From positions 328,805 through 392,804 of the forward strand of contig NZ_JAHZPA010000001.1 of assembly GCF_019929225.1 (NCBI RefSeq): a stretch of DNA of 64,000 nt. The letters run 5' to 3'. The notes beneath the pieces are model-generated. The model did not search any database and had not been told where the DNA came from. It worked only from the letters and a program-made list of their open reading frames with translations. This DNA comes from Streptococcus sanguinis. Lineage in GTDB: Bacteria; Bacillota; Bacilli; Lactobacillales; Streptococcaceae. The position numbers and the translations under genes are program-made. This document shows positions 21,587 to 33,910 of this stretch, one piece after another. How positions within the stretch are numbered: position 1 is the first letter of the stretch; each line of letters starts with the position of its first letter.

Positions 21587-21898
21587 ATGGAATTAAAAGA
21601 TTTTACAGAAAAAGAGCAAGAGCAGATCAATCAAGGGCTCAGCACTGCAGAAATATCCGATAAGGAAGCTGCCAAAAAGATTCTGGCACTCGTGCCCCAA
21701 GAGTGGATTAAGAGAATTCCTTTCTTCGTGAGAGGGCATGCGACGACCAAGACGGTTGAGCGAGTTGCTAAGCAATATCCTCAGCTATACGCTGTCGCTA
21801 AGCAGCAAGGCGAACTTCCTGACAACGAAAGAGAAGAATTGCGCGTGATTATGACAAGCATTTTTGAAGAAAAGATGAATAAGCATAAAATCAGATGA
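21587..21898 (+). CDS. Unknown small protein
   Basis: This 103-residue protein is charged and probably helical, starting MELKDFTEKEQEQINQGL. It shows no membrane segment, signal peptide or motif I recognise. It begins 47 bases after the DUF4300 gene behind GGGAGATTG and is followed by a terminator, so it may end that transcript. Confidence 0.65.
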   Translation: MELKDFTEKEQEQINQGLSTAEISDKEAAKKILALVPQEWIKRIPFFVRGHATTKTVERVAKQYPQLYAVAKQQGELPDNEREELRVIMTSIFEEKMNKHKIR

Positions 21899-21930
21899 AC
21901 TCCTACTTTGAAAAAAATGAGAGCCTTAGA

Positions 21931-21955
21931 AAGTCACTGGAAGCAGTGGCTTTTT
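21931..21955 (+). terminator. Terminator before rexB
   Basis: AAGTCACTG (21931-21939) pairs with CAGTGGCTT (21944-21952) with one wobble and a GAAG loop, followed by TTT. It separates the DUF4300 cluster from rexB; a TATAAT at 22063-22068 with a poor -35 is the likely rexB promoter. Confidence 0.75.
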
Positions 21956-22100
21956 CATTTGTTTTTTTGGCATGACAAGGCCGGTCGCTAACGCTATTTT
22001 TGGATGATGGTTTCTAATTGGGCTTTGGGACTATTCTCCATGAGAATTATCGTTAAAAATGGTATAATGTTCCTATATTTTCTAGAGGAAAAGGCAGGCT

Positions 22101-25100
22101 ATGAAATTACTTTATACAGATATTCGCCATTCTTTGACCAAGGTTTTAGTGGCTGAGGCTGAGAGCTTGGTGGCGGCTGGTAAGCGAGTCTTTTATATTG
22201 CGCCTAATTCGCTTTCTTTTGAGAAGGAGCGGGCGGTTTTGGAGTGCCTAGAGAACAAGGCTTCCTTTGCCATTACAGTGACGCGCTTTGCCCAGATGGC
22301 TCGATATTTTGTCCTCAATGATGTTCGGCAAGGGCAGAGTTTGGACGATATTGGTCTGGGAATGCTGATTTATCGGACCTTGACAGAGCTGGATGATGGA
22401 GAGCTTAAGGTCTATGGCCGGATTAAGAAGGATGCCCAGTTTATCCAGCAATTGATGGATCTTTATCATGAACTGCAGACTGCCCAGATGTCCTTTGCGG
22501 ATCTGGAATTTCTCGAGGAGCCTGAGAAGCGGGAGGATCTGGTCAAGATTTTTACAGCGGTGACTGCTGCTCTGAATAAGGGCGATTTTGATTCGTCTTC
22601 TCAGATTGCTGCTTTTGCCCAGCATATTCTGGCTGGTGATACGGATGAGGAGTTGGAGAATTTGGCCCTGGTCATTGATGGCTTTACTCGTTTTTCTGCC
22701 GAAGAGGAATACCTGGTCAGTCTCCTGCATCGAAAAGGTGTGGAGATTGTCATTGGGACCTATGCCAGCCAAAAGGCCTATCGAGCAGCCTTTCGTGAAG
22801 GCAATCTCTATCAGGCCAGCGTGGATTTTTTGAGAAAGCTAGCCGAGGACTATCAAGTCAAGCCTGACTATATCTCTCATGCAGAAGCAGAAGATGCCTT
22901 TGGACGGATTTCCAAGGTCTTGGAGAGTCGCTATGACTTTTCAGAGCCAGCTGTTGAAGTTAGTGAGTCAGACCGGTCACAGCTTCAGATTTGGGCTACT
23001 ATGAACCAGAAAGAAGAGCTAGAGTATGTGGCTAAGTCCATCCGGCAGCGGGTTCATGAAGGTGTGCGCTATAAGGATATTCGTCTGCTTTTGGGAGATG
23101 TGGAAGCCTACCAGCTTCAGCTCAAGACCATCTTTGACCAATATCAGATTCCCTACTATCTGGGGCGGAGCGAGTCAATGGCTCAGCATCCGCTGGTCCA
23201 GTTTGTCGAGTCCTTGGAGCGGCTCAAGAGCTATAACTTCCAACTGGAAGACCTGCTCAATCTCTTAAAGACGGGGCTCTATGGCGATTTGACTCAAGAA
23301 GAGCTGGATCATTTTGAGCAATATCTGCGCTTTGCGGACATTAAGGGGGCAGGCAAGCTAGCCAAGGATTTCACGGCCAATAGCCAAGGGAAATTTGACC
23401 TAGACTGTCTCAATCATATTCGTCGCCGAGTCATGACTCCGCTGCAAGACTTTTTCAAATCCCGCAGTCAGACGGCGTCAGGGCTCTTGGCTAAGTTCAC
23501 AGAGTTCGTCCAAGCAGCCCGCTTGTCTGATAATTTGACAGTTCTGCTGCAGGGAGAAAGTCAGCAGGAGCAGGAGCGTCACGAGGAAGTCTGGAAGGCT
23601 TTCAGCCATGTCTTAGAGCAGTTTGCTCAAGTCTTTGCAGATAGCAAGGTCAAACTGGATGATTTTCTAGCCTTGATCCTCTCAGGTATGCTTTTGTCAA
23701 ACTATCGGATGGTGCCGGCGACAGTAGATGTGCTCAAGGTCCAGTCTTATGACCTGATAGAGCCTTTAGCAGCTCCTTACGTCTATGCGATTGGACTGAC
23801 TCAGGAGCGTTTCCCGAAAATCGCACAAAACAAGAGTTTGCTCAGTGACGAAGACCGGGCTCGACTCAATGACGCAACGGATTCTCAGGCGGAACTGCAG
23901 ATTGCCAGCTCAGAAAATCTCAAGAAGAATCGCTATACAGCTCTGTCGCTGATGAATTCTGCTACCAAAGAGCTGGTCTTGTCTGCGCCAGCCTTGGTCA
24001 ATGAAGTAGAGGACAGCATGTCGACCTATCTACTGGAATTGACTGCCGCTCCACTTTCCTTGCCCATCATTGTCAAAAAGCCTCAGGCTTCCAGTGATGA
24101 TATTGGTAGCTATCGAGCTCTCTTGTCTCAAATCATCGAGCTCCACCAAGAGGAGATTGACCGAGAGTGGACAGCAGAGGAGCAGACTTTTTGGGCGGTG
24201 GCTGTGCGGGTTCTCCGCAAGAAATTGGCAGCAGAAGGCATCAGCATTCCGCAAATCAGCAAAGAACTGAAAACGGAGTCTCTGCAGCCGGAAACTCTGC
24301 AAGCCCTTTATCCAAAAGATCAACCCCTCCGACTTTCGGCGTCAGCTTTAAACGAGTATTTCCGGCATCAGTATGCTTATTTTCTCAAGTATGTTCTGCG
24401 CCTACAGGAAGAGTGGACCATTCATCCAGATGCTCGCAGTCATGGGATTTTCCTTCACCGGATCTTTGAAAAGGTCCTGCAGGATGATTCGTCAGCTGAT
24501 TTTGACCGGCGTTTAGCGCGGGCTATGGAAGAGACCAGCCGAGAGGCCGAGTTTGAGAGTATCTACAGTGAGTCAGGTCAGACCCGTTTTGCGCGCCAAC
24601 TCTTGCTAGATACGGCGAGGGCAACCGGCCGGGTGCTGGCTCATCCAACTGGGATTGAGACCATTGGTGAGGAGACTGGCTTTGGCTCAGCTTCTAAGCC
24701 TTTCCTGACCTTGGAAAATGGCAGAGCAGTGACCGTGAGAGGTAAGGTGGACCGAATTGACCGTTTGACCAAGACCGAGAGTCTGGGAGTGGTGGACTAT
24801 AAGTCTGGCGATATTAAGTTCAGCTTTGAAAAGTTCTTTAATGGACTGAATTCTCAGCTGCCGACCTATCTGGCAGCGATTGAAGAGTTAGCAGACTATC
24901 AAGAGGATAAGGGAACATTTGGTGCCATGTATTTGCAGATGACCGATCCGATTGTGGCGCTTAAAGATACCAAGACCTTGGCGGATGCAGTCAATCAGTC
25001 TATGAAGCCACTCCAGTACAAGGGGCTATTTGTGGCTGATGCTGTCAAGGAGCTTGGTCCGCTCTATGAAAAAAATAAGACCAACTTGCTGAGTCAGGGA

Positions 25101-25382
25101 GACTTGGACTTGCTCCTGACCTACAATGCTTATCTCTACAAAAAAGCTGCAGAAGGCATTCTATCAGGCCACTTTGCAGTCAATCCTTATACAGAGAATG
25201 GGCGCAGCATTGCACCTTATGTGGAGCAGTTTAAGGCCATTACTGGCTTTGAAGCCAATCTACACTTGGGACAGGCACGCCAATTAGAAAAGCTGGATGC
25301 AAGCAAGTTTGATAGGCGGCCGACTGGTGAGAAGTTGCGCCAGGCCTGGCTAGAAAAGATGAGGGAGGAGATGGAAAAATGA
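22101..25382 (+). CDS. rexB: ATP-dependent helicase/nuclease subunit B
   Basis: RexB is the AddB-type partner of RexA in double-strand end resection for recombination repair. The 1093-residue length is typical of streptococcal RexB. The C-terminal PD-(D/E)XK nuclease is marked by [15 protein letters not shown] near residue 895. The N terminus, [18 protein letters not shown], has no P-loop. The place where Bacillus AddB has an iron-sulfur cysteine reads [10 protein letters not shown] here, and the C-terminal cysteine cluster is also absent. It overlaps rexA by 4 bases. Confidence 0.95.
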   Translation: MKLLYTDIRHSLTKVLVAEAESLVAAGKRVFYIAPNSLSFEKERAVLECLENKASFAITVTRFAQMARYFVLNDVRQGQSLDDIGLGMLIYRTLTELDDGELKVYGRIKKDAQFIQQLMDLYHELQTAQMSFADLEFLEEPEKREDLVKIFTAVTAALNKGDFDSSSQIAAFAQHILAGDTDEELENLALVIDGFTRFSAEEEYLVSLLHRKGVEIVIGTYASQKAYRAAFREGNLYQASVDFLRKLAEDYQVKPDYISHAEAEDAFGRISKVLESRYDFSEPAVEVSESDRSQLQIWATMNQKEELEYVAKSIRQRVHEGVRYKDIRLLLGDVEAYQLQLKTIFDQYQIPYYLGRSESMAQHPLVQFVESLERLKSYNFQLEDLLNLLKTGLYGDLTQEELDHFEQYLRFADIKGAGKLAKDFTANSQGKFDLDCLNHIRRRVMTPLQDFFKSRSQTASGLLAKFTEFVQAARLSDNLTVLLQGESQQEQERHEEVWKAFSHVLEQFAQVFADSKVKLDDFLALILSGMLLSNYRMVPATVDVLKVQSYDLIEPLAAPYVYAIGLTQERFPKIAQNKSLLSDEDRARLNDATDSQAELQIASSENLKKNRYTALSLMNSATKELVLSAPALVNEVEDSMSTYLLELTAAPLSLPIIVKKPQASSDDIGSYRALLSQIIELHQEEIDREWTAEEQTFWAVAVRVLRKKLAAEGISIPQISKELKTESLQPETLQALYPKDQPLRLSASALNEYFRHQYAYFLKYVLRLQEEWTIHPDARSHGIFLHRIFEKVLQDDSSADFDRRLARAMEETSREAEFESIYSESGQTRFARQLLLDTARATGRVLAHPTGIETIGEETGFGSASKPFLTLENGRAVTVRGKVDRIDRLTKTESLGVVDYKSGDIKFSFEKFFNGLNSQLPTYLAAIEELADYQEDKGTFGAMYLQMTDPIVALKDTKTLADAVNQSMKPLQYKGLFVADAVKELGPLYEKNKTNLLSQGDLDLLLTYNAYLYKKAAEGILSGHFAVNPYTENGRSIAPYVEQFKAITGFEANLHLGQARQLEKLDASKFDRRPTGEKLRQAWLEKMREEMEK

Positions 25383-28300
25383 AGAGAATTCCTTTTTTAA
25401 CTGCAGAAGAGATTGCTCTTAAGCAAGCCCAAGAAGCTGCTTCGGACAAGCCACAGAAAAAGACGGCAGAGCAGATTGAGGCCATCTACTCCTCTGGCCA
25501 GAATATTCTGGTTTCCGCTTCGGCCGGCTCGGGTAAGACTTTTGTCATGGTCCAGCGGATTATCGACCAGATTCTTAGAGGTGTTGCTGTCAGCCAGCTC
25601 TTTATCTCAACATTTACCGTCAAGGCAGCAGGCGAGCTAAAAGAGAGGTTGGAGAAGGAGCTGGGGCAGGCCTTGAAAGAGGCCGAGAGTCCTGAACTTA
25701 AGCAACATCTAGCCCAGCAATTAGCTGATCTGCCCAATGCTGACATCGGCACTATGGACGCCTTTACCCAGAAAGTACTGAGTCGCTATGGTTACCTGCT
25801 TGGTTTGGCACCGAATTTTCGGATTCTCCAGTCTGCCAGTGAGCAGCTGATTCTGCAAAATGAAGTTTTCAGCCAAGTGTTTGACCGTTACTATGACAGC
25901 GAGCGTCAGGCTTTGTTTAGCTGTTTGGTTAAGAATTTTACTGGTAAGCGCAAGGATTTATCAGGCTTCCGGGAGCAAGTTTATCGGATTTACAGTTTTC
26001 TTCAGTCAACCAGCAGCCCTCAGCGCTGGCTGGAAGAAACCTTCCTCTATGGCTATGAGCACAGTGATTTTGCGGCAGAGAGAGAGAGGATATTTGGTCA
26101 AATCAAATCATCCCTTTGGGAGCTGGAAACTTTCTTTTCTGCCCATCTGGAGCATGAAGGAAGAGAGTTTGTGGGCGCCAAGTATCAGGAGAATGTCCAA
26201 GACGCTCTGACCGCCTTAGCAGGGCTGAATGAACTGTCCTCGATAGAAGAAACAGCTCAGATTCTCAAACAGATCGTGGCCCTTTCCCAACTGTCCAATG
26301 GCCAAGCCTTTACAGCTCGGGTTGGCAAGAATGCAGATGAGCTCAAAAAAGAAATGGCCAAGGACTACAATGAAGCAAGGAAGCCTATGATTGAGCGGCT
26401 ACGAAGCTTTGACCAGCAGCTTTATCAGCTGGACTTTATTGAGCAGCATCAGGATGAATGTCTGCCTCTGGTTGAGCTTCTGCGGGATTTTGTGGCGGAC
26501 TTTGCACAGGCTTACCTGGAGCGAAAGAAAGCAGAAAATGCCTTTGAATTTGGTGACATCAGCCATTTTGCTATTGAGATTTTAGAGATTTTTCCAGAGG
26601 TGCGTCGCTTTTATCAGGAACGCTACCATGAGGTCATGGTGGATGAGTATCAGGATACCAACCATACGCAGGAGCGCATGCTGGACTTGCTTTCCAGAGG
26701 GCAAAATCGCTTTATGGTGGGCGATATCAAGCAGTCTATCTACCGCTTCCGTCAAGCGGATCCGCAGATTTTCAGTGATAAGTTTAAGGCTTATCAAGAG
26801 GATAGTAGTCAGGGCAAGCTGATTGTCCTTAAGGAAAATTTCCGTAGTCATCTTGAGGTGCTGGAAGCGACCAATGATGTTTTCAAACGCCTGATGGATG
26901 AAGAAGTTGGGGAAATTGACTACAATGAAACCCACTATCTGGTGGCTGGAAATCCTGCCAAACGCGAGCCTAATCCAGCTAATCGCGCTTCCTTCTTAAT
27001 CTATGAAGGCTCCAAGGAGAGTCCGGAAGAGGAGGCTGATGAAGGCTTGCCACAGGCAGTATCAGCTGGGGAAGTGGACCTAGTCATCAAGGAAATCATC
27101 CGCCTGCACAATGAAGAAGGAGTGGCTTTTAAAGATATTACGCTGCTGACAGCATCCAGAACCCGCAATGATTTGATTTTAGCTGCCTTTGAGCAGCACC
27201 AGATTCCGCTGGTACCAGATGATGGCGCCGCAAACTATCTGCAGTCAGTAGAGGTATTGGTCATGCTAGACACCCTGCGGACCATCAATAATCCTCTGAA
27301 TGACTATGCCCTGACCGCCCTTCTCAAGTCTCCTATGTTTGACTTTGGTGAGGACGAGCTGGCTCGGCTGTCCCTGCAGGCCAGTCAAGAGCGTTCTCAA
27401 GAAAATCTTTATGAAAAATTGCTCAATGCCCTTGAAGGAAGAGGTTTGAACCCTGCTTTAGTCACCCAGGAACTGCAGAAAAAGCTGCAGTATTTCCATG
27501 AGACTCTGCAAGGCTGGCGGACCTATTCCAAGACACATTCCCTGTATGATTTGATTTGGAAGATCTATCAGGATCGTTTCTACTATGACATGGTGGGGAC
27601 TCTGGCCAATGGTGCCCAGAGACAGGCCAATCTCTATGCCCTCTCTTTGCGGGCCAATGAGTATGAAAAGTCTAGCTTTAAAGGCCTGTCTCGCTTTATC
27701 GGGATGATTGACCGTATCTTGGAAAATCAGCATGATCTGGCCAGTGTGCCAGTGGCGGTGCCTAAGGACGCCGTTCGTCTCATGACCATTCACAAGAGTA
27801 AGGGGCTGGAGTTCAAATATGTCTTTCTGCTCAATATGGACAAGGCTTTCAACCGTCAGGATAGCAGCTCTGCTATTATCCTTAGCCGAGCCAAGGGAAT
27901 CGGCATCAAGTATGTAGCGGATGTATCAGTGTCTGTGGAAGACCCCTATGCGCCGAATCAGCTGCGCATTTCTATGGATACGCTGCCTTATCAGCAGAAT
28001 CTAGCGGAGCTGCAGTTGGCTAGTCTGTCTGAGCAGATGCGCTTGCTTTATGTGGCTATGACGCGGGCTGAAACCAAGCTTTATCTGGTCGGCAAGGGCA
28101 GTCAAGAGGCCTTGGACAAGCGTCAGTGGGGCAAGAGCCAGCAAGGGCGTTTGTCTGCCAGTATGCGCAGCCAACTCAGTAATTTCCAAGACTGGCTCTA
28201 TGCCATTCAGGCTGTTTTTTCCGATGAGAATCTTGCCTACGAGACCCGTTTTGTCACTGATGAAGAGCTAACTGCTGAAGAGATAGGGCGAATTAATGAG

Positions 28301-29053
28301 CCTGTGCTCTTTCCAGCGGATGATTTGGCAGATAATCGTCAGTCGGATGATATCCGTCGGGCTCTGGATATTTTAGAAAGCGTGGACCGGCTGAATAGCC
28401 AGTACCGATCTGCCATTGAGCTGCCTAGTGTACGAACTCCAAGCCAGATTAAGAAGTTTTATGAGCCAATCATGGATACGGATGGTCTGGATATCATGGA
28501 TGAGCGAGCAGCTTTTCGGCCTCAGCCTAGCTTTGAGTTGCCTGATTTTGGCAGAAAAGCCACGGTGACTTGGGCGCAAGTCGGCAGTGCCGTTCATGAA
28601 CTCATGCAGCGGATTCCTTTGGATAGCAGGCCCAGCATGGCTGTACTTCGTTCTGCCTTGGCTCAGGTTCAGGCCGATGAAGCGGTCAAAAAGCAGATTC
28701 AGCTGCCTAAGATTGCATCTTTCTTCGAGACGGATTTGGGGCGACTCTTGATTGAGAACAGTGATAGAGTTCGTCGAGAAGCACCATTTGCCATGCTCAA
28801 GAGGGATGACGCTAGTGGTCAGGAATTTGTTTTGCGGGGGATTTTGGATGGCTACCTGCTTTTTGAAGATCGGATAATTCTCTTTGACTACAAGACGGAT
28901 AAATACAAGGATTCGTCTGAGTTGATTGCTCGCTACCATGGCCAGCTAGACTTATATGCTCAAGCTCTCAGCCATTCTTATGGCATTTCGCAGATTGAAA
29001 AATATTTGATTCTGCTGGGCGGTGAGCAGCTGCAGGTGGTTCAGGTTGACTGA
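25379..29053 (+). CDS. rexA: ATP-dependent helicase/nuclease subunit A
   Basis: RexA unwinds and degrades broken DNA ends with RexB. The 1224-residue protein has a UvrD-type helicase with Walker [12 protein letters not shown] at 48-57, motif [13 protein letters not shown], the motif III area [14 protein letters not shown], motif V HKSKGLEF and motif [10 protein letters not shown]. The C terminus is a nuclease domain with LFDYKTDKY. The start overlaps the rexB stop, so the two subunits are made together. Confidence 0.97.
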   Translation: MKRIPFLTAEEIALKQAQEAASDKPQKKTAEQIEAIYSSGQNILVSASAGSGKTFVMVQRIIDQILRGVAVSQLFISTFTVKAAGELKERLEKELGQALKEAESPELKQHLAQQLADLPNADIGTMDAFTQKVLSRYGYLLGLAPNFRILQSASEQLILQNEVFSQVFDRYYDSERQALFSCLVKNFTGKRKDLSGFREQVYRIYSFLQSTSSPQRWLEETFLYGYEHSDFAAERERIFGQIKSSLWELETFFSAHLEHEGREFVGAKYQENVQDALTALAGLNELSSIEETAQILKQIVALSQLSNGQAFTARVGKNADELKKEMAKDYNEARKPMIERLRSFDQQLYQLDFIEQHQDECLPLVELLRDFVADFAQAYLERKKAENAFEFGDISHFAIEILEIFPEVRRFYQERYHEVMVDEYQDTNHTQERMLDLLSRGQNRFMVGDIKQSIYRFRQADPQIFSDKFKAYQEDSSQGKLIVLKENFRSHLEVLEATNDVFKRLMDEEVGEIDYNETHYLVAGNPAKREPNPANRASFLIYEGSKESPEEEADEGLPQAVSAGEVDLVIKEIIRLHNEEGVAFKDITLLTASRTRNDLILAAFEQHQIPLVPDDGAANYLQSVEVLVMLDTLRTINNPLNDYALTALLKSPMFDFGEDELARLSLQASQERSQENLYEKLLNALEGRGLNPALVTQELQKKLQYFHETLQGWRTYSKTHSLYDLIWKIYQDRFYYDMVGTLANGAQRQANLYALSLRANEYEKSSFKGLSRFIGMIDRILENQHDLASVPVAVPKDAVRLMTIHKSKGLEFKYVFLLNMDKAFNRQDSSSAIILSRAKGIGIKYVADVSVSVEDPYAPNQLRISMDTLPYQQNLAELQLASLSEQMRLLYVAMTRAETKLYLVGKGSQEALDKRQWGKSQQGRLSASMRSQLSNFQDWLYAIQAVFSDENLAYETRFVTDEELTAEEIGRINEPVLFPADDLADNRQSDDIRRALDILESVDRLNSQYRSAIELPSVRTPSQIKKFYEPIMDTDGLDIMDERAAFRPQPSFELPDFGRKATVTWAQVGSAVHELMQRIPLDSRPSMAVLRSALAQVQADEAVKKQIQLPKIASFFETDLGRLLIENSDRVRREAPFAMLKRDDASGQEFVLRGILDGYLLFEDRIILFDYKTDKYKDSSELIARYHGQLDLYAQALSHSYGISQIEKYLILLGGEQLQVVQVD

Positions 29054-29086
29054 TTCGTTTGTCATGTCCAGAAAGGAAGGAAGCCT

Positions 29087-29392
29087 GTGGAACAGTTAGA
29101 ACGCATTCAAAAAATGGAAAAGCACCTGAATAAATATTCTCAGGTATTGGCAAGTGCTCAGGAAGCTTTAGCTGAGCTGGAGCGCTGCCAGTCAGATTAT
29201 ATCCAGTTGAGGGACTACTATATTGGTCAGGAATTTTTTGATGATTTAGAGTTCTCGAATGGGCCGGATTTCCCTGAAAATATAGCGTGCGGCGTCTTAA
29301 GTGAAGATGCTGTCTATAATCTGATGGGGGAGCATTTTGAAACAGCAATCAATCTGTTGGACTTGTCCAGCTCTATGCTGAAAGAACGTTAA
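29087..29392 (+). CDS. DUF4298 family protein
   Basis: This 101-residue protein is an acidic helical DUF4298 member of unknown function. It has a predicted coiled-coil N terminus (EQLERIQKMEKHLNKYSQ) and the family-like DYYIGQEFFDD. The start is GTG at 29087, preceded by AAAGGAAGGAAG. It follows rexA by 33 bases and may be cotranscribed. Confidence 0.75.
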   Translation: MEQLERIQKMEKHLNKYSQVLASAQEALAELERCQSDYIQLRDYYIGQEFFDDLEFSNGPDFPENIACGVLSEDAVYNLMGEHFETAINLLDLSSSMLKER

Positions 29393-29437
29393 TTCATTTA
29401 GAAAGAAAAAAATATTTAATTTTTTTCAAATTTCCTC

Positions 29438-29466
29438 TTGCTTTTTAATAAAAATTCATGTAGAAT
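29438..29466 (+). promoter_or_regulatory. Promoter of the his operon
   Basis: TTGCTT (29438-29443) and TAGAAT (29461-29466) are separated by 17 bases. It lies 46 bases after the DUF4298 gene and immediately before the T-box leader. Confidence 0.75.
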
Positions 29467-29472
29467 ATTCAA

Positions 29473-29740
29473 CAATAAATTGAAAGCGATGAGAGAAAAA
29501 GTCTAAGACAAGAAACAGAGAGTGCCTAATGGTGAGACGGCATGCAATCCTTAGACGACACATTCTTGAGTGCGGATGCGAAATCAGTCAGCAGTCTGAA
29601 ACTAGTGTCCGACGGCTGATTGCCGTTATCAATCTGGAGTCTCGTACTCCCAGAGGGTCCTCAGGCGACTGGGGTCCGAATAAAGGTGGAACCACGTGTC
29701 AACGTCCTTGCAAAGTTTTTTTGCGAGGGCTTTTTATTAT
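29473..29740 (+). ncRNA. T-box riboswitch leader of the his operon
   Basis: The leader has the canonical AGAGAG stem I element (29517-29522) with the GGTGAGA loop, the T-box core AAAGGTGGAACCACG (29682-29696), and then a terminator stem followed by a T run. Uncharged tRNA-His should pair with it and block termination. The best candidate specifier is CAC at 29559-29561, followed by A as the family rule expects; CAT at 29541-29543 is an alternative. The amino acid is inferred mainly from the downstream his genes. Confidence 0.9.
29706..29735 (+). terminator. T-box attenuator terminator
   Basis: CCTTGCAAA (29706-29714) pairs with TTTGCGAGG (with one wobble), followed by GCTTTTTATT. It is the default terminator in the leader and competes with the antiterminator formed by the T-box core. 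Confidence 0.85.
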
Positions 29741-29865
29741 ATTTAAACTAGAAGATTCCCCCATTTTCCTTTAGCAAAGCGGTAAATTTCGTTTTTCATT
29801 TATTAGAAGTTTTAAAAGATAATCAGAGTCAGATAATGGCTAGTGTGTGAAAGAGAGGTGGCAAG

Positions 29866-30924
29866 ATGGTGAAGCTAAAAGGTCTCAGACAGATCAATCC
29901 TTATGTAGCGGGGCAACAGCCCAATGAGCCAGACATGATTAAGCTCAATACCAATGAAAATGCTTATGGGCCGAGTCCTAAGGTGGCAGAGGCCCTGCAG
30001 AACTTTGATGCTCAGGAGTTGCGCAAGTATTCCAGTTTGGATCAGGCGGATCTCTGTCAGGCTTTGGCAGCAAACTTGGGTGTATCGCCCGATCAGCTCA
30101 TTATTGGCAACGGCAGTGACGACATCTTGTCCATGGCTTTCCTGGCTTTCTTTAACAGCGGCGAGTCGGTCTTGTTTCCGGATTTGACCTATGGTTTTTA
30201 CAAGGTCTGGGCGGACCTCTACCATGTGCCTTTTCGAGAAATCCCACTGACAGATGATTTTGAGGTCCATCCGTCCGACTATTTTGGAGACAACGGCGGC
30301 ATTATCCTAGCTAATCCTAATGCTCCGACAGGGATTTATCTGCCGCTGGATCAGTTGGAAGAAATTCTGGCGTCCAATCAGGATGTGGTAGTGGTGGTGG
30401 ACGAGGCCTACATTCACTTTGGCGGTCAATCTGCCTTGCCTCTGCTAGAGACTTATCCCAATCTCTTTATCACGCGGACCTTTTCCAAGGATGCGGCCTT
30501 GGCTGGTCTGCGGGTGGGCTACGGCATTGGCCATTCAGACTTAATAGCTGTCATGAAAGCTGTTAAGGACTCCATCAATCCTTACTCAGTGGATCTGTTA
30601 GCAGAGCGCTTAGCCCTTGCGGCTGTTGAAGATTGGGATTATTATCTGGAGACCGGCAGAGCCATTCAAGAGACCCGAGATTGGTTTGCTGGGGAATTGG
30701 CTGCGCTGGATTTCCAAGTCCTGCCTAGTCAGACTAACTTTGTCCTAGCCCAGCCTACTAGAATCTCTGCAGCAGAGCTTTTCCAGCAGCTAGAGGAGCG
30801 TCGGATTTATGTGCGGTATTTTCCAAAAGTAGAACGTATCAAAGACTTTTTGCGTATCTCTATCGGACGGCGAGAGGAGATGGAAACAGTCCTGGCAGCT
30901 ATCAAGGAAATTTGCAGCAGCTGA
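29866..30924 (+). CDS. hisC: Histidinol-phosphate aminotransferase
   Basis: HisC transfers an amino group from glutamate to imidazole acetol phosphate, with PLP. The 352-residue enzyme has [12 protein letters not shown] near the N terminus, the aspartate motif NPNAPTG and [10 protein letters not shown], and the PLP lysine K208 in [16 protein letters not shown]. It is the first gene after the T-box leader and starts behind AGAGGTGG. Confidence 0.96.
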   Translation: MVKLKGLRQINPYVAGQQPNEPDMIKLNTNENAYGPSPKVAEALQNFDAQELRKYSSLDQADLCQALAANLGVSPDQLIIGNGSDDILSMAFLAFFNSGESVLFPDLTYGFYKVWADLYHVPFREIPLTDDFEVHPSDYFGDNGGIILANPNAPTGIYLPLDQLEEILASNQDVVVVVDEAYIHFGGQSALPLLETYPNLFITRTFSKDAALAGLRVGYGIGHSDLIAVMKAVKDSINPYSVDLLAERLALAAVEDWDYYLETGRAIQETRDWFAGELAALDFQVLPSQTNFVLAQPTRISAAELFQQLEERRIYVRYFPKVERIKDFLRISIGRREEMETVLAAIKEICSS

Positions 30925-30979
30925 GAGTTTGACTCGGAGCCAACCAATGTAAGAATAGAGTAAGAAAGGAAAGCAGCCT

Positions 30980-31969
30980 ATGAATAAAATCACCCTTCCG
31001 ATTGGCATGCATGACAAGCTTTTCAAGAGGGCGCGTGTGACCTACGAGATTGAGCGGGACATCAGTGATTTCCTGATGGCTCAGGGCTTCAATCGGATTG
31101 ACACGCCGACTTTGGAGCACTTCGAGGTCTTCAGTGACCATGTGGAGCCCCATCATTATCATCTTTTCGATAAAAAAGGCGAGCTATTGGTGCTACGGCC
31201 AGATGTAACCAGCCAGATTGGTCGGGTTATTGCATCGACCAGGGTGCATACGCCAACCAAGTTTTCTTATTCAGGCAAGGTCTTTCACTATCAAGAAGAG
31301 CTGCGCGGTCTTGCTAACGAGCTCAGCCAAGCTGGTATTGAGATTATCGGTCATCCAGCTCGCGAGGCGGTGCTTGAGGCTATCAAGACAGCCAAGCAGT
31401 CGCTGGATTTGGTGCAAGTTAAGTCTTATCAGTTTGAGTTTTCCCATGCAGCAATCCTGCAGACCATCCTAGAGAGTCTGGCCTTGGATTCGCAGGAGGA
31501 GGCCCAGCTGCTTGATTATATTCGCAAGAAAAATAGGATGGGACTCTTTGAATTCACCCAGACCAGATCGAGTGAATTTGATGATTTTTTGCAGGAGCTG
31601 CCCTATTTGTTTGGTCCTAGCCAACAGGTTTTAGCTAGAGCTAGAGAGATAGTTGACAACGAGCAGATATTGACGGCTCTAGATGATGTGGAGCAGGTTC
31701 TGCAGAGTCTATCAGGCTTGCTGGATCAGACGACCATGGACTTGGGGCAGGTAGCAACCATGCCTTACTATACCGGCCTGACCTTCAAGGTCTTTGGCGA
31801 CCGAGTACCAGATGCTTTTCTATCTGGTGGTCGCTATGATCAGCTTTTCAAGCGCTTCGGGGCAGCAGAGCTGACAGCTATCGGCTGGTCCCTAGACATT
31901 GACAGTGTCTATCAGGCCATTCATGATGACCTACCGGACGAGGGTGGAAAGGAAGGTGATGGCAGATGA
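30980..31969 (+). CDS. hisZ: ATP phosphoribosyltransferase regulatory subunit
   Basis: HisZ is a catalytically inactive histidyl-tRNA synthetase paralogue that activates the short form of HisG and mediates histidine feedback. The 329-residue protein has the class II synthetase motifs [15 protein letters not shown] and [11 protein letters not shown] and the GGRYDQL segment. It has no anticodon-binding domain at its end. The gene overlaps hisG by 4 bases, in keeping with a HisZ-HisG complex. Confidence 0.94.
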   Translation: MNKITLPIGMHDKLFKRARVTYEIERDISDFLMAQGFNRIDTPTLEHFEVFSDHVEPHHYHLFDKKGELLVLRPDVTSQIGRVIASTRVHTPTKFSYSGKVFHYQEELRGLANELSQAGIEIIGHPAREAVLEAIKTAKQSLDLVQVKSYQFEFSHAAILQTILESLALDSQEEAQLLDYIRKKNRMGLFEFTQTRSSEFDDFLQELPYLFGPSQQVLARAREIVDNEQILTALDDVEQVLQSLSGLLDQTTMDLGQVATMPYYTGLTFKVFGDRVPDAFLSGGRYDQLFKRFGAAELTAIGWSLDIDSVYQAIHDDLPDEGGKEGDGR

Positions 31970-32610
31970 GTCAGATTACCATTGCCCTGACCAAGGGGCG
32001 GATTGAGAAAGATACGGTCAAGCTCTTGACCCAGGCTGGCTTTGATATGTCCTTCATGGCAGACAAGGGGCGCAGCTTGATTTTTGAAAGTTCAGACAGT
32101 CGTTTTCGCTTTCTCTTGGTCAAAGGGCCTGACGTGACAACCTATGTGCGCCATGGAGTCGCTGATTTGGGCATTGTCGGCAAGGATATTCTCTTTGAGC
32201 ATCCGACTGGCTATCTGGAGCTGCTGGATCTGAACTTTGGCCTTTGTAAATTCTCATTGGCCTCGGTTCCCAGCTATGAACCTCATGATCACAAGCGCAA
32301 GCGGATTGCGACCAAGTACCCAACAGTAGCGACTGATTATTTTAATCAAAAGGGGGAAGATGTGGAAATCATCTCTATCCAGGGAAGTGTGGAGATTTCA
32401 CCGGTGCTGGGTCTGGCGGATGCCATTGTTGATATTGTGGAGACGGGGCATACCCTATCAGCTAACGGCCTGCGGGTTTTTGAAGATATTTGCCGAGTAT
32501 CGGCCCGGCTCATTGCCAATCAGGCTTCCCTGAAAAATAACCTAGATATCATGCCTTTTGTGGCAAGCATTGAATCCCTAGTAGGAAGAAGAGAGGTGGC
32601 TTTTAAATGA
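31966..32610 (+). CDS. hisG: ATP phosphoribosyltransferase, short form
   Basis: HisG makes phosphoribosyl-ATP from PRPP and ATP, the first committed step of histidine synthesis. At 214 residues it lacks the C-terminal regulatory domain of long forms and so needs HisZ, encoded directly upstream. The N terminus [10 protein letters not shown] and [19 protein letters not shown] are typical, and [14 protein letters not shown] is the PRPP-binding region. It overlaps hisD by 4 bases. Confidence 0.96.
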   Translation: MSQITIALTKGRIEKDTVKLLTQAGFDMSFMADKGRSLIFESSDSRFRFLLVKGPDVTTYVRHGVADLGIVGKDILFEHPTGYLELLDLNFGLCKFSLASVPSYEPHDHKRKRIATKYPTVATDYFNQKGEDVEIISIQGSVEISPVLGLADAIVDIVETGHTLSANGLRVFEDICRVSARLIANQASLKNNLDIMPFVASIESLVGRREVAFK

Positions 32611-33899
32611 CAATTATCAAGCGTTTAAGTGGAAGTAACGAAGAAATTTCACGGATTTTATACGAGGAGCAGCTGCAGCTTAGTCAGCAGAACTTAGATG
32701 TGGAAGAAGCGGTGGCTGAGATTATAGAAACGGTCAAACAAGACGGTGACCAAGCTTTAAGAGACTATACCATGCTCTTTGACAAGGTTGAGGTGACAGA
32801 TTTTGAGATTGGGCAGGAGCTGATTGATCAGGCTTTTGAGGAGATTGATCCAGAGGTCTTGGCCGCCTTGAAACATGCCCAAGCCAATATCGAATCCTAC
32901 CACCGCCAGCAGTTGGAGACTGGTTTTGAGGACAGTCCCAGTGAGGGCGTTGTCCGTGGTCAGTTGATTAGGCCGATTGAGCGGGTCGGCACCTATGTAC
33001 CTGGCGGCACCGCAGCTTATCCATCCTCCGTTCTCATGAATGTTATTCCAGCCAAGATTGCTGGTGTCAAGGAAATCATCATGATTACACCGCCCCAAGA
33101 GCACTTTACCCCAGCGATTTTGGTCGCTGCCAAGCTGGCTGGTGTGGATCGGATTTTCCAAATTGGCGGAGCCCAAGGCGTAGCAGCCCTGGCTTATGGA
33201 ACTGAGACCATTCCCAAGGTGGATAAGATAACTGGACCGGGCAATATCTTTGTGGCTACGGCCAAGAAGATGGTCTATGGCATCGTGGGGATTGACATGA
33301 TTGCTGGGCCTTCGGAGATTGGGGTCATTGCGGATCGTTCAGCCAGTCCCGTCTATGTGGCAGCTGACCTCCTGTCGCAAGCTGAGCACGACAAGCTGGC
33401 TCGGGCTATTCTGGTGACCGACTCGGAGGAGCTGGCAGACCAAGTCGAAGCAGAGCTGGACAGACAGCTCAAAGAGCTGCCGCGAGAGGAAATCGCGCGT
33501 GCTTCGATTGAGAATAACGGCCGCATCATCCTTGCGCCTTCTAAGGAAGCCATGTTTGAGCTTATGAATCAGGTGGCACCTGAGCATTTGGAAATTGCCA
33601 TGGACGATGCTTACAGCTATCTAGATCAGGTTGAAAATGCTGGCTCTGTCTTTCTGGGACACTATACCAGCGAGCCGATTGGTGACTACTATGCGGGAGC
33701 CAATCACGTTTTGCCGACTACCAGCACCAGCCGCTTTTCATCAGCTCTGGGAGTATATGACTTCATCAAGCGCATCCAGTACACCCAGTACAGCCGTGCT
33801 GCTGTAGGGGCGGCTGACAAGGATATTACCAGTCTGGCCTATGCAGAAGGCCTGCAGGGACATGCTAAGGCCATCGAAGCCCGCAGACAGGAAAAATAA
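32607..33899 (+). CDS. hisD: Histidinol dehydrogenase
   Basis: HisD oxidises histidinol to histidine in two NAD-dependent steps with zinc. The 430-residue protein has [18 protein letters not shown], the family signature [15 protein letters not shown] around 230-245 (here IDMIAGPSE), AEHDKLA, and the catalytic EH pair in APEHLEI. Later come NAGSVFLG and [10 protein letters not shown]. It sits between hisG and hisB, with overlap on the left. Confidence 0.96.
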   Translation: MTIIKRLSGSNEEISRILYEEQLQLSQQNLDVEEAVAEIIETVKQDGDQALRDYTMLFDKVEVTDFEIGQELIDQAFEEIDPEVLAALKHAQANIESYHRQQLETGFEDSPSEGVVRGQLIRPIERVGTYVPGGTAAYPSSVLMNVIPAKIAGVKEIIMITPPQEHFTPAILVAAKLAGVDRIFQIGGAQGVAALAYGTETIPKVDKITGPGNIFVATAKKMVYGIVGIDMIAGPSEIGVIADRSASPVYVAADLLSQAEHDKLARAILVTDSEELADQVEAELDRQLKELPREEIARASIENNGRIILAPSKEAMFELMNQVAPEHLEIAMDDAYSYLDQVENAGSVFLGHYTSEPIGDYYAGANHVLPTTSTSRFSSALGVYDFIKRIQYTQYSRAAVGAADKDITSLAYAEGLQGHAKAIEARRQEK

Positions 33900-33910
33900 A
33901 AGGAGTTGCC

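Noticed and set aside
24167..24469. 100-codon + strand frame inside rexB
   Set aside because: It is fully covered by the rexB coding frame and has no start signals or family resemblance.
28373..28939. 188-codon minus-strand frame opposite rexA
   Set aside because: Antisense shadow of the rexA nuclease region with no start signals.
29529..29774. 81-codon open frame on the + strand
   Set aside because: It runs through the T-box stem loops and the terminator and has no ribosome binding site; the RNA structure explains the sequence.
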